51,073 bases of DNA from Gp7-AA10 sp035636095. Lineage in GTDB: Bacteria > Acidobacteriota > Thermoanaerobaculia > Gp7-AA8. How positions within the stretch are numbered: the stretch's first letter is position 1; each line of letters begins with the position of its first letter. Location of the stretch: NCBI GenBank assembly GCA_035636095.1, contig DASPZU010000048.1:1-51073 (forward strand). Reading direction: 5' to 3'. A model generated the notes under the pieces. It saw only the letters and a program-made list of their open reading frames with translations. It did no database searches and had not been told where the DNA came from. Shown here in pieces: positions 13,773 through 21,666 of this stretch. The translations under genes and the position numbers were made by a program.

Positions 13773-15731
13773 TCACATCCGCTCCGGAACCGGAATGGCC
13801 AGCAAATCCAGCGCCGATTTCATCGTCCGCCGGAAAACCTCGGCGCACACGGCGCGGCGCTGCCGCTCGGCATCGTCCTTCTCATTCATGATCGGGTACT
13901 TGTGATAGAAGGAATTGAACTTCTGCGACAGCTCGAACAGCTCGTGCGTGATCACCGATAGCTCGAGCGATTCCACCGCGCGCTGGACCGCCGCCGGAAG
14001 ATCGGCACTCCGCCTGACCAGCTCCCACATCTCATCGGTGAGGCCTTCATTGAGCGTCAGGGCGTTGAGGGAGGCGTCATCGAGCCTGGCATCGACGCAG
14101 CGCTCCTTCATTTTGCGAAAAATGTTTTCGACGCGAACGGTCGAATACTGCAGATACGGGCCTGAATCGCCCTCGAAGGTCAGCGCCTCATTGAAGTCGA
14201 AGGCGATGACCTTGTTGCGTCCGAACTTCAGCATGAAATAGCGGATCGCGCCGATCGCGATCTCGCGTCCGAGCTGCTCGATCTCTGCGTCCGACAAGCC
14301 CTCGCGCTTGCTCCCCTCCCGCACCGCCTCGGTGGCCTTCGATTGCATGGCGTCGATGAGGTCGTCGATCTTCACGCCCACTCCACGCCGCCCCGACATC
14401 TCCAGGAAGGGCCGCTTGCGATCCGAATCCGACACTTCCAGCCCGAGCGCCTCGGCCGTCGCGGGCGTGAGCGCAACCATCTCGTACGAAAAGTGGATCG
14501 AGTTCTCCGCCTGGCGTCGATGGTCTAACAGACGCAGACCCTCGCGCACCACGCGCTGGAGATACGCCTGCCGAACATCGATGACGTTGAAGACGCGCTG
14601 CGCCGACCCAAACTTCGGCGCATCGGACGATCCATCGGCTGCCGTCGTCTCCCACAGAATGCGGCCATCGGAATAGGACATGAATTTATGGTAGTTGAAG
14701 GTGCGATCGAGCAATCCGAACTTCCAGAGCTGATACGCGATGTCCTTGCCGGTGTACGTGACAGTTCCGTTCGAGCGCACCAGGATCTTGTCCGGCTCGT
14801 CCATCCCTTCGAAATCCGCTGTGCCCTCGAGCTTCATCACCCAGCAGCCCTTGTGCTTGCCCTCGCGCTCGTGGATGACCGCGCCCGATTTTTTCAGCAG
14901 CTCGAACGCGCGGTCCCAGAAATGGAGCGCAATGATGTCGCTCTCTTTCGGCAGCAGGTCGTATTCGATGCCCAGGCGCAGCATCGTTGCGACATGGCGG
15001 TGCATGATGGCGCGCGCGACGATGCGGGCAATTCTGGAAGTTTTGCCCTCGCCATGCTCGATCTTCTGCAGCGCATCGCGACGCCATTCCTCCGCTTCGG
15101 GATGGTCGATGTAGTAGTTGGCCATGCTCGAATACAAATCCCAGCAGAAGTAATCGAACTTCAGGTCTGCGGCTCGATGCGCAACGGCAGCTTCGTCTTC
15201 GTTGAGGAGGTGTTCAAACGCCACGACCACGTCCGCGACCTGAACGCCGGTGTCGTCGATATAGTTCTGCGTCTCGACGTGCTCGCCGAGCCACTCGAGG
15301 CAGCGCACCAGCGTGTCGCCTAACACCGCGTTGCGAAGGTGTCCGATATGCGCAGCCTTGTTGGGATTGATGTTGGTGTGCTCGACGATCACCCGCTCGC
15401 CGGCGCGGGCGGGGGGGGACATCACGCTCTGCATGTGGGCGACCGTGAACGCGCCGCGATCGAAATGAAAATTCAGGTAGCCTGCTCCCTCCACGCTCAC
15501 CGACTGCACGAACATCGGCAGCTTCAACTCTTTCGCGAGCGTTTCCGCGACCTCGCGAGGCTTGCGCTTGAGCACCTTGGCAAGCTCGAGGCAAAGCGGC
15601 GTGGCCAGATCGCCCATGGCCAGTCGCGGCGGCGATTGCAGCACCACCCGGTCGAGCGCATGGCCGAACAGCGTCAGCACGCGCGTCGTCAGAGTCTCGG
15701 TGAGCTGTTCGGTGATCTGCTCGAGGATCAT
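13773..15731 (-). CDS. argS: Arginyl-tRNA synthetase
   Basis: 652 residues, class I synthetase. The N-terminal Add domain spans about residues 1-95, the HIGH signature is H128-I-G-H131 in KAAHIGHLRNAVLGD, and the C-terminal DALR anticodon domain starts near 530 and ends YHKYPIMNEKDD..RTMKSALDLLAIPVPERM. As in many ArgRS, there is no canonical KMSKS; the equivalent loop reads LEMSGRRG. The ATG at 15731 overlaps the stop of the phosphatase gene (ATGA), so argS is translated in a coupled operon with glycolytic gpmI. Confidence 0.95.
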   Translation of the reverse strand: MILEQITEQLTETLTTRVLTLFGHALDRVVLQSPPRLAMGDLATPLCLELAKVLKRKPREVAETLAKELKLPMFVQSVSVEGAGYLNFHFDRGAFTVAHMQSVMSPPARAGERVIVEHTNINPNKAAHIGHLRNAVLGDTLVRCLEWLGEHVETQNYIDDTGVQVADVVVAFEHLLNEDEAAVAHRAADLKFDYFCWDLYSSMANYYIDHPEAEEWRRDALQKIEHGEGKTSRIARIVARAIMHRHVATMLRLGIEYDLLPKESDIIALHFWDRAFELLKKSGAVIHEREGKHKGCWVMKLEGTADFEGMDEPDKILVRSNGTVTYTGKDIAYQLWKFGLLDRTFNYHKFMSYSDGRILWETTAADGSSDAPKFGSAQRVFNVIDVRQAYLQRVVREGLRLLDHRRQAENSIHFSYEMVALTPATAEALGLEVSDSDRKRPFLEMSGRRGVGVKIDDLIDAMQSKATEAVREGSKREGLSDAEIEQLGREIAIGAIRYFMLKFGRNKVIAFDFNEALTFEGDSGPYLQYSTVRVENIFRKMKERCVDARLDDASLNALTLNEGLTDEMWELVRRSADLPAAVQRAVESLELSVITHELFELSQKFNSFYHKYPIMNEKDDAERQRRAVCAEVFRRTMKSALDLLAIPVPERM

Positions 15732-16342
15732 GACTGGCAATGCGTCGTGTCGTTCCAGATCGTCAACACGAAACGGTCTCCGCGACGATCGAAGATGTTG
15801 ATGGCCGCGTTGTCCTGCGCCAGGTGCCGTGAAACCATCAGCGGCGCGCGCAGCAGCAGAGTCGCGCCGACGCGAATCGCCGTGCCGTGCGTCACGACCA
15901 CCGCGCGGGTTGGCTCGCCATTGGCCCCGGACGCGATTGTATCGAACGCTCTTTGCATTCTGCGCAATACGTCATGGTGCGATTCGCCGTCGGGACACGC
16001 AGAATCGGGATCGTCCCGCCAGCGCTTATAGTTTTCATAGTCATCGCGGCGGATGTCGAGATATGCGCGCCCCTCCCAGGCGCCCAGGCAGACTTCGCGG
16101 AGGTCGTCGAGGGTGCGGATCTCGAGTCCCGTCACGCCGGCGATCGCGCTGGCGGTCGCCACGGCGCGTCCGAGGGGCGAGCTGAAGAGCGCATTCGGCT
16201 TCAGCGCCGCGATCCGCTCCGCCAGTTTTGCGACCTGCTGCACTCCGAGATCGGAGAGCGTGCCGTCCTTCCAACCCTGCGCGATCCCAGTGACGTTCTC
16301 TACGGTCTGGCCGTGCCGTACGAGGATGAGCTGGTCGATCAC
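15728..16342 (-). CDS. Histidine phosphatase family protein
   Basis: 204 residues. The catalytic R9-H10-G11 is in LILVRHGQT, the second half of the site is in VVVTHGTAIRV, and SSPLGRAVATA carries the second phosphate-pocket arginine. Branch-1 members include phosphoglycerate mutase-like and adenosylcobalamin-5'-phosphate phosphatases; the substrate cannot be told. The GTG start overlaps the gpmI stop and the stop overlaps the argS start. Confidence 0.85.
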   Translation of the reverse strand: MIDQLILVRHGQTVENVTGIAQGWKDGTLSDLGVQQVAKLAERIAALKPNALFSSPLGRAVATASAIAGVTGLEIRTLDDLREVCLGAWEGRAYLDIRRDDYENYKRWRDDPDSACPDGESHHDVLRRMQRAFDTIASGANGEPTRAVVVTHGTAIRVGATLLLRAPLMVSRHLAQDNAAINIFDRRGDRFVLTIWNDTTHCQS

Positions 16343-17907
16343 CCCTCACCCGGCCCTTCGGGCCACCCTCTCCCCGCTGCCGCGGCGCGAGGGACGCTCG
16401 CGTTGGGAACGAGCAAAGACTCCGCGGTCATTTCCTTCGGCTGATCGATTCCTAGAATCGCCAGGATTGTCGGCGCGACATTTTCGAGCGCGCCGCCGCG
16501 GCGCAGCGATCCGAATCGCTTCTTCGGATCGAAAAGAATCAATGGAACGGGATTGGTGGTGTGCGCCGTGTGCGGCTGCTGCGTCTTCTCGTCGTACATC
16601 AATTCGCAATTGCCGTGATCGGCGGTGATGAGCGCGATGCCGTCGACTTTCTCGACCGCGCTCAGGATCTCATCGACAGCTTCGTCAGTCGCATGCACGG
16701 CCTTGACGGCCGCCTTCATGACCCCGGTGTGGCCGACCATGTCGGGATTCGCGATGTTGAGGATGATCACGCCGTAATTCCGCTTGCCGATCTCCTGCAC
16801 CACCCGGTCGGCGAGCTCGGGCACCGACATTTCGGGTTTGAGGTCGTAAGTCGCGACCTTCGGCGACGGAATGAGCACGCGATCTTCCCCGGGCGATTGG
16901 GTGTCCGATCCGCCATTGAAGAAAAAGGTGACGTGGGCGTACTTTTCGGTCTCGGCGATGCGCAATTGTTTGAGGCCCGCATGCGACAGAACCTGGCCCA
17001 GGTGATTTTTGACTTCCAGCGGAGGGAAAAGGACGGGAAGATCAAAATCTTCATGATATTGATTCATTGTAATTAGTGATGTCTTTGGATACACAGCGCG
17101 TAGGAAGCCGTCGAACTTCTCGTCCTTGAAGGCGGTCACGATCTGACGCATCCGGTCCGCGCGAAAATTGAAGAAGATGACCGCATCGCCATCTTCGATG
17201 CGGCCGTGATGCGAACCGTCGGGGGCGACGATCGAGATCGGCTCCATGAACTCATCGGTGACGCCCTGCTCGTAGAAGCGTCGCAGCGTCTCGATGGGAT
17301 GTTTTGTCTCGGTGCCCACGCCTAACGTCATCAGGTCGTAGCCGCGCTGCACACGATCCCAGCGTTTGTCGCGGTCCATGGTGTAGTAGCGGCCGATGAT
17401 GGTGGCGAGATGATCTTGATTGTTGAGATAGCGCTCGGCGGATTTCGGCGGCGTATCGCGTCCGTCCAGGATGGCGTGTACATAGAACTCGGTCGCGCCG
17501 TTTGCGAGCGCGGCCTCGATCAGTCCGTGCAGATGCGACTGCAAAGAATGCACGCCGCCATCCGACAGCAGTCCCACCAAATGAATGGCGCGACTTTTCC
17601 TGACTGCATCGATGAGCACGCGATTCTTTTGCAGCTCGCCGCGCTCGATGGCCTTGCTGATGCGCACGATGTCCTGATCGACGATCCGCCCTGCACCGAT
17701 GTTCAGATGTCCAACTTCGGAGTTACCCATCTGTCCCGCCGGCAATCCAACCGCCTGGCCCGACGCCTCCAGCGTCGTCCAGGGCGACTCACGAAACAGG
17801 AGATCAAATCGCGGCTTGGACGCCTGCGCGATCGCGTTCCACTCGCGATCCTTGCGGCATCCGAATCCGTCCAGAACGATGAGGATCAGTAAAGGGCGCT
17901 GGGCCAC
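16339..17907 (-). CDS. gpmI: 2,3-bisphosphoglycerate-independent phosphoglycerate mutase
   Basis: 522 residues, alkaline-phosphatase superfamily. The first metal ligand is D13 (LIVLDGFG), the phosphorylated serine is S63 in MGNSEVGHLNIGAGR, the phosphotransferase insert is around LLSDGGVHSL and HAILDGRDTPPKSA, and the second metal half is ALITADHGNCE. It interconverts 3- and 2-phosphoglycerate in glycolysis. The last 20 residues (after AESLLVPN) are encoded by a REP-like repeat and extend beyond the usual end. It is first in a coupled operon with a phosphatase and argS. Confidence 0.93.
   Translation of the reverse strand: MAQRPLLILIVLDGFGCRKDREWNAIAQASKPRFDLLFRESPWTTLEASGQAVGLPAGQMGNSEVGHLNIGAGRIVDQDIVRISKAIERGELQKNRVLIDAVRKSRAIHLVGLLSDGGVHSLQSHLHGLIEAALANGATEFYVHAILDGRDTPPKSAERYLNNQDHLATIIGRYYTMDRDKRWDRVQRGYDLMTLGVGTETKHPIETLRRFYEQGVTDEFMEPISIVAPDGSHHGRIEDGDAVIFFNFRADRMRQIVTAFKDEKFDGFLRAVYPKTSLITMNQYHEDFDLPVLFPPLEVKNHLGQVLSHAGLKQLRIAETEKYAHVTFFFNGGSDTQSPGEDRVLIPSPKVATYDLKPEMSVPELADRVVQEIGKRNYGVIILNIANPDMVGHTGVMKAAVKAVHATDEAVDEILSAVEKVDGIALITADHGNCELMYDEKTQQPHTAHTTNPVPLILFDPKKRFGSLRRGGALENVAPTILAILGIDQPKEMTAESLLVPNASVPRAAAAGRGWPEGPGEG
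16343..16395. repeat. REP-like repeat forming the 3' end of gpmI
   Basis: CCCCTCACCC, the hairpin GGCCC-TTC-GGGCC, ACCCTCTCCCCGC and GCGAGGGA in this order match the general design of dispersed REP sequences (CCCTCACCC ... CTCTCCCC) found in many bacteria. It is translated as the last residues of GpmI (RAAAAGRGWPEGPGEG) and runs up to the start of the phosphatase gene. Confidence 0.6.
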
Positions 17908-17916
17908 GCGCGGATC

Positions 17917-18108
17917 TTACTGCGTCGCTTTCTCCCGCTTGAAGACCATTCCGATGTGATCGGTCGCGCCGGTTTTGAAATTGATGGAGGTGATGCTGAC
18001 CAACTCCCACCCCTCCTCCCCCAGGCGGTTGAGCTCTTCCGCGCGACGGGGATCCATCGAGTAGTTCTCCGATCGGACGTTGATGATCTTGTATTCCCAG
18101 GTCTTCAT
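17917..18108 (-). CDS. DUF4177 family small protein
   Basis: 63 residues with the DUF4177 pattern: an N-terminal WEYKII strand, LNRLGEEGWELVSIT in the middle, and a C-terminal strand ending MVFKRE. The role is unknown. It lies nine bases upstream of the gpmI start on the same strand and may share its transcript. Confidence 0.75.
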   Translation of the reverse strand: MKTWEYKIINVRSENYSMDPRRAEELNRLGEEGWELVSITSINFKTGATDHIGMVFKREKATQ

Positions 18109-18166
18109 GTCCGCCCCTCCCCGCGGTGCTGTCTGGATAGGCGGGAAAGTGTAGCACGCACGGGCC

Positions 18167-18820
18167 TTAAGCCGATCCCGCTCTCCACCGCACCGCCTCG
18201 CCAGGATAGTCCGTGATCATGCCGTCGCACCCGATCTCCCGCAGCCTCTTCCAATCGTCGGCGCGATTCGGAGTCCATGGCACGACGTCGATCGCGGCCG
18301 CGTGCAGCGCCGCGACAAGCTCGGCGTCAACGTAATGATGATCGGGAAAACACCATCGCGCGCCGAGGCGTTGGGCGTAGTCGGGCAGATCGACGATCAC
18401 CCCCGAAACGGTCAGACCCAAAGGGAAATGAACCTTGCGACGCGCGAGCTCCGCGATCAGCGAATGATCGAATGACGCCACCACGATCTTCTGCCACGAT
18501 CCGATTTCTCGCATCAGCGCGTCGACCCATTTGCCGCGTTTGACCTCCAGGATCATGGTTGCCTGACCGGCAAATCGAGAGAGATCGCGGACGCGTTGTG
18601 CGGCGATGTCGCGGGAGGTAAACGTCTCGACGGGCCGGCCGTCGACTTCGTCATCGTGAAACAGGACCGCGACGCCGTCGGACAGCAGTCGCAAATCGGT
18701 CTCGAAACCATCCGCTCCCTCAGCCAACGCCCCCTCGAACGACTCCATCGTGTTCTCCCGGAACCGCCGCGGGCTCCCACGGTGCCCGAAGATCAGAAAG
18801 TGATGAAGATCACCCGGCAT
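18167..18820 (-). CDS. Glycerophosphodiester phosphodiesterase family protein
   Basis: 217 residues of the GDPD TIM-barrel family. The catalytic N-terminal HRG is H13-R14-G15, followed by ENTMESF, then FETDLRLLSDG and FHDDEVDG with the metal ligands and second histidine; DYPGEAV closes the barrel. Members hydrolyse glycerophosphodiesters to glycerol-3-phosphate and an alcohol. No signal peptide is visible, so it should act in the cytoplasm. It is divergent from the receiver-domain gene. Confidence 0.85.
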   Translation of the reverse strand: MPGDLHHFLIFGHRGSPRRFRENTMESFEGALAEGADGFETDLRLLSDGVAVLFHDDEVDGRPVETFTSRDIAAQRVRDLSRFAGQATMILEVKRGKWVDALMREIGSWQKIVVASFDHSLIAELARRKVHFPLGLTVSGVIVDLPDYAQRLGARWCFPDHHYVDAELVAALHAAAIDVVPWTPNRADDWKRLREIGCDGMITDYPGEAVRWRAGSA

Positions 18821-18879
18821 ATGCGCTCAAATCCATTCCTTCTGCTACAGTTGCATGAAACTTAGCGGAGAGCAGAGTA

Positions 18880-20154
18880 ATGGCCAAGCGAATCCTACTC
18901 GCGGATGACAGCATCACCATTCAGAAGGTCGTCGAGCTGACCTTCTCCGACGGCGATTACGAGGTCACGGCCGTCAATAACGGCAACAAAGCCGTCCAAA
19001 AGCTGTCGGAAATGCGTCCCGACATCATCCTTTCCGACATCATCATGCCGGAGAAAAACGGTTACGAAGTCTGCGAATATGTGAAGTCGCATCCGGAGTA
19101 CCGCAGCATCCCCGTCATCCTTCTCACCGGAACGTTCGAGCCTTTCGATCCCGATCGCGCCGACAAAGCGGGATGCGACGCGGTGGTGACCAAGCCCTTC
19201 GAATCCCAAAGCCTCATTCACAAAGTCGAAGAGCTCATCGCGAATGCCAAGAGCCAGGCACCGACAGCAACAACGCCGGCCGTGGCACCCCCTCCTCCCC
19301 CACCTTCTTCATTTGAGACAGCGCCGCCATTCGCCGCGCCCGAGCCGCCGGCATCGAAGCCGAGCGAATTCGCAACCGGCACGTTCCCGTCATCGGGTGA
19401 AGTCTTCGCCGGCCGCAGCGCGGCCTCGACTCCGACGACCGAGATCCCGCTCGACCAACCGCCGACGAGCGGCGGCGAAACGCGCGCGTTCCCGAAGATG
19501 ACCTTCGACGACCTACCGCCCACCCCTCCCTCCTCCGGCGTGGGTGAGACGCGTGCATTTCCGAAGCTGACCTTCGAGGACATGGCCAAGCCGCCATCGC
19601 CTCCTCCTCCATCATCGAGCCCGTGGGATGAGCCTGCGCCGACCGGTGGCGGCGAGACGCGAGCGTTCCCGAAGATGTCGTTCGAAGACTTGCAGAAACC
19701 TCCGGCGACAGTGCCGGAAGCACCGTCGTGGGATGCCAGGCCGAGCGCAAAGTTCGACGAGGACGTCGACACCATGCCACCGACGCCGTCGCCTTCGCCT
19801 GCGCCGTCGATGTGGGATGAGCAGCCCGCCGGCGAGACGCGCGCGTTCCCGAAGATGTCCTTCGAGGACCTCGACAAAAAAGCGACGATACCGGAGCCGC
19901 CGAAGTGGACGCCTCCTCCGGCCGCGGAAGAAAAGTCGTCTTCAGCTTCGACGGGTCCGGTGCCGGTACCATCGTCGTCGGCGCCGCCGGCGTCGACGAG
20001 CGGCGAGCTCACCGAAGAACAGATCGATAAGATCGCGCGTCGCGTGGTGCAGCTCCTCTCCGATCAGGTCGTGCGCAACATCGCGTGGGAAGTGATTCCT
20101 GATCTCGCCGAGACCGTCGTGAAGGAGCGCATTAGGCAGTTGGAATCCGAATAG
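18880..20154 (+). CDS. Receiver-domain protein with four GETRAFPK motifs and a conserved C-terminal helical domain
   Basis: 424 residues. Residues 1-125 are a CheY-like receiver with D9, D10, the phospho-acceptor D53 (ILSDIIMPEKNG) and K105 (VTKPF). Residues about 125-365 are a Pro/Ser-rich linker holding four copies of GETRAFPK(M/L)(T/S)F(D/E)D(L/M), starting at residues 199, 222, 258 and 318. Residues about 375-424 form a charged helical end (EEQIDKIARRVVQLLSDQVVRNIAWEV..). There is no output DNA-binding or enzyme domain. The design recalls the adaptor-type receivers of gliding or polarity systems such as FrzS and RomR, but that link is inference. No partner kinase lies nearby. Confidence 0.75.
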   Translation: MAKRILLADDSITIQKVVELTFSDGDYEVTAVNNGNKAVQKLSEMRPDIILSDIIMPEKNGYEVCEYVKSHPEYRSIPVILLTGTFEPFDPDRADKAGCDAVVTKPFESQSLIHKVEELIANAKSQAPTATTPAVAPPPPPPSSFETAPPFAAPEPPASKPSEFATGTFPSSGEVFAGRSAASTPTTEIPLDQPPTSGGETRAFPKMTFDDLPPTPPSSGVGETRAFPKLTFEDMAKPPSPPPPSSSPWDEPAPTGGGETRAFPKMSFEDLQKPPATVPEAPSWDARPSAKFDEDVDTMPPTPSPSPAPSMWDEQPAGETRAFPKMSFEDLDKKATIPEPPKWTPPPAAEEKSSSASTGPVPVPSSSAPPASTSGELTEEQIDKIARRVVQLLSDQVVRNIAWEVIPDLAETVVKERIRQLESE

Positions 20155-20216
20155 GTTGCTGGGTTGCTCGGTTTCTTGGTTGCTGAGTAACCCAGCAACT
20201 CAGCAACCGAGCAACC
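20154..20216. repeat. Inverted repeat built of GGTTGCT units before the PduO gene
   Basis: The left part is near-tandem GGTTGCTGGGTTGCTCGG and the right part is the complement AGCAACTCAGCAACCGAGCAACC. It begins on the last base of the receiver gene's stop codon and ends directly at the TTG start of the adenosyltransferase, so no Shine-Dalgarno sequence remains. The same unit forms the hairpin inside the gene at 41743-41824. Confidence 0.8.
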
Positions 20217-20741
20217 TTGAAGATCTACACACGCACCGGCGACTCCGGTGAGACCTCGCTTTTCGGCGGGACGCGCGTTGCGAAAAACGATCTGCGCATC
20301 GAGGCCTACGGCACCGTCGATGAGCTGAACGCATTCATCGGTGTCGCGCGCGCGAGCTGGCCCTCATCTCCGATCGATTTGCAACTGCAGAAAGTGCAGG
20401 CCGATCTCTTCGACATCGGCGCCTACCTCGCCGCGCCAAATTCCGATCGCTTCAAGAGCGTGAGTCCATCGCGCATCGATGATCTCGAAAAAGAAATCGA
20501 TGGCATGGAAGCGGAGCTGACGCCGCTTAAGACCTTCATTCTTCCGGGCGGATCGGTTGCGGCATCACACCTCCACGTTGCGCGGACGGTCTGCCGCCGC
20601 GCCGAGCGCACCGTGGTCGCCCTGGGGGATCCATCGCCGGCCCTCGCCTATCTCAATCGCCTCGCCGACTACCTATTTGTCGCCGCCCGGCTGGCGAACA
20701 AGCGCCACGGGCTCTCCGACACGCCGTGGACGCGGTCCTGA
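20217..20741 (+). CDS. pduO: Cob(I)alamin adenosyltransferase, PduO type
   Basis: 174 residues. Family motifs: KIYTRTGDSGETSLFGG (ATP site), the YGTVDELNAFIG helix, FILPGGSVAASHLHVARTVCRRAER with the arginine that stabilises ATP, and YLNRLADYLFVAARLAN. It transfers adenosyl from ATP to cob(I)alamin to make coenzyme B12. The start is TTG, immediately after an oligomer-built hairpin, which is unusual and suggests the repeat overran the original start region. The 3' end overlaps the convergent hydrolase gene by 69 bases. Confidence 0.9.
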   Translation: MKIYTRTGDSGETSLFGGTRVAKNDLRIEAYGTVDELNAFIGVARASWPSSPIDLQLQKVQADLFDIGAYLAAPNSDRFKSVSPSRIDDLEKEIDGMEAELTPLKTFILPGGSVAASHLHVARTVCRRAERTVVALGDPSPALAYLNRLADYLFVAARLANKRHGLSDTPWTRS

Positions 20742-21602
20742 ATTTCGCCACGCTGACCACCACAAATCCCGAAGCAGCGACGCGCCGGCGGCGATGCGGT
20801 CGGCAGCGAAGGCTTTCCCTTCCGCCGAAACAGGGCGGAAGAGATCGAAGGCGTGATCGCGGTCGAGGCGATAGAGCTTGTCGACCAGCGCGTTCGTCTC
20901 TTGGATCGATTCCACCGCGGTCTTGAAATAGTCCTTCCGCAACAGCGGCGGCGCCAGTCGCGGCGTCACATCCTGGAGCACGATCGCATGCGAGACGAAT
21001 TCTGTCTCGAAACGCCCGTGCGTATCGCAATCGGTGGCGTAGTGATCCGGATTGGGCAGGATCCAGCCGTTGTAGTTGAAGGTGGTGTGGTGCGGATTGG
21101 AGGAATCGGCGACGAAGTGACCGAGGATTCCGGCGACATGGATGATGTCGCGCTCGATGAAGTCGCGCTCGCGCGAACGCGGCGGCGCGAATCGCCACTG
21201 CCGGAACTCGCCGGTCAGCAGCTCCGTCATTTCGGCGATCTTCCACGGCAGAAACCCGGTGGTGGAATTCGTGATGCCGTAGCGCCGCATCGTCCCGGAG
21301 GTCCGGAGAAGCTCGATGAATTTGTACCGGTCAGGCGGAAGGTCGAGACCGGCGATGTACTCGTAGTCGAGGAAGTGGTCGGGCGGATTGGCGGCATCGA
21401 GCGATGCGCCCGCTCCGCGCCACCGGTCGGGATCGTAGGCCAGAAAAATCAGCTCGGGATAGGCCTTGTAGAAAAAAGTCGGCATGTCGTTGGGCATGCC
21501 GAACGTCGCCGCCTCATTGGCGATGTAGTGGCCTTTCTCGCCCCAGCCGAAGAGCGGAACGCAGACGAAAGTGAAAATGAGCGGGCCGATTGAGCGCTTC
21601 AC
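20673..21602 (-). CDS. Secreted S1/P1 nuclease / phospholipase C-like zinc hydrolase
   Basis: About 309 residues from the GTG at 21602, which begins a signal peptide (KRSIGPLIFTFVCVPLFG). The mature protein starts WGEKGHYIANEAA, as in S1/P1 nucleases, where the N-terminal Trp and the following His bind zinc. Further ligands are likely in DHFLDYEY, in HVAGILGHFVADSSNPHHT (H-x3-D), and in downstream His residues. Family members cleave single-stranded nucleic acids or phospholipids outside the cell; which applies here is open. It is divergent from the secreted protein at 21667. Confidence 0.75.
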   Translation of the reverse strand: MKRSIGPLIFTFVCVPLFGWGEKGHYIANEAATFGMPNDMPTFFYKAYPELIFLAYDPDRWRGAGASLDAANPPDHFLDYEYIAGLDLPPDRYKFIELLRTSGTMRRYGITNSTTGFLPWKIAEMTELLTGEFRQWRFAPPRSRERDFIERDIIHVAGILGHFVADSSNPHHTTFNYNGWILPNPDHYATDCDTHGRFETEFVSHAIVLQDVTPRLAPPLLRKDYFKTAVESIQETNALVDKLYRLDRDHAFDLFRPVSAEGKAFAADRIAAGASLLRDLWWSAWRNSGPRPRRVGEPVALVRQPGGDK

Positions 21603-21666
21603 GGGCGCGGATTGTAGGTCATCCGCTGGTATCATTCCCCGGTCCCCACAACTCCAGGAGGATCGG

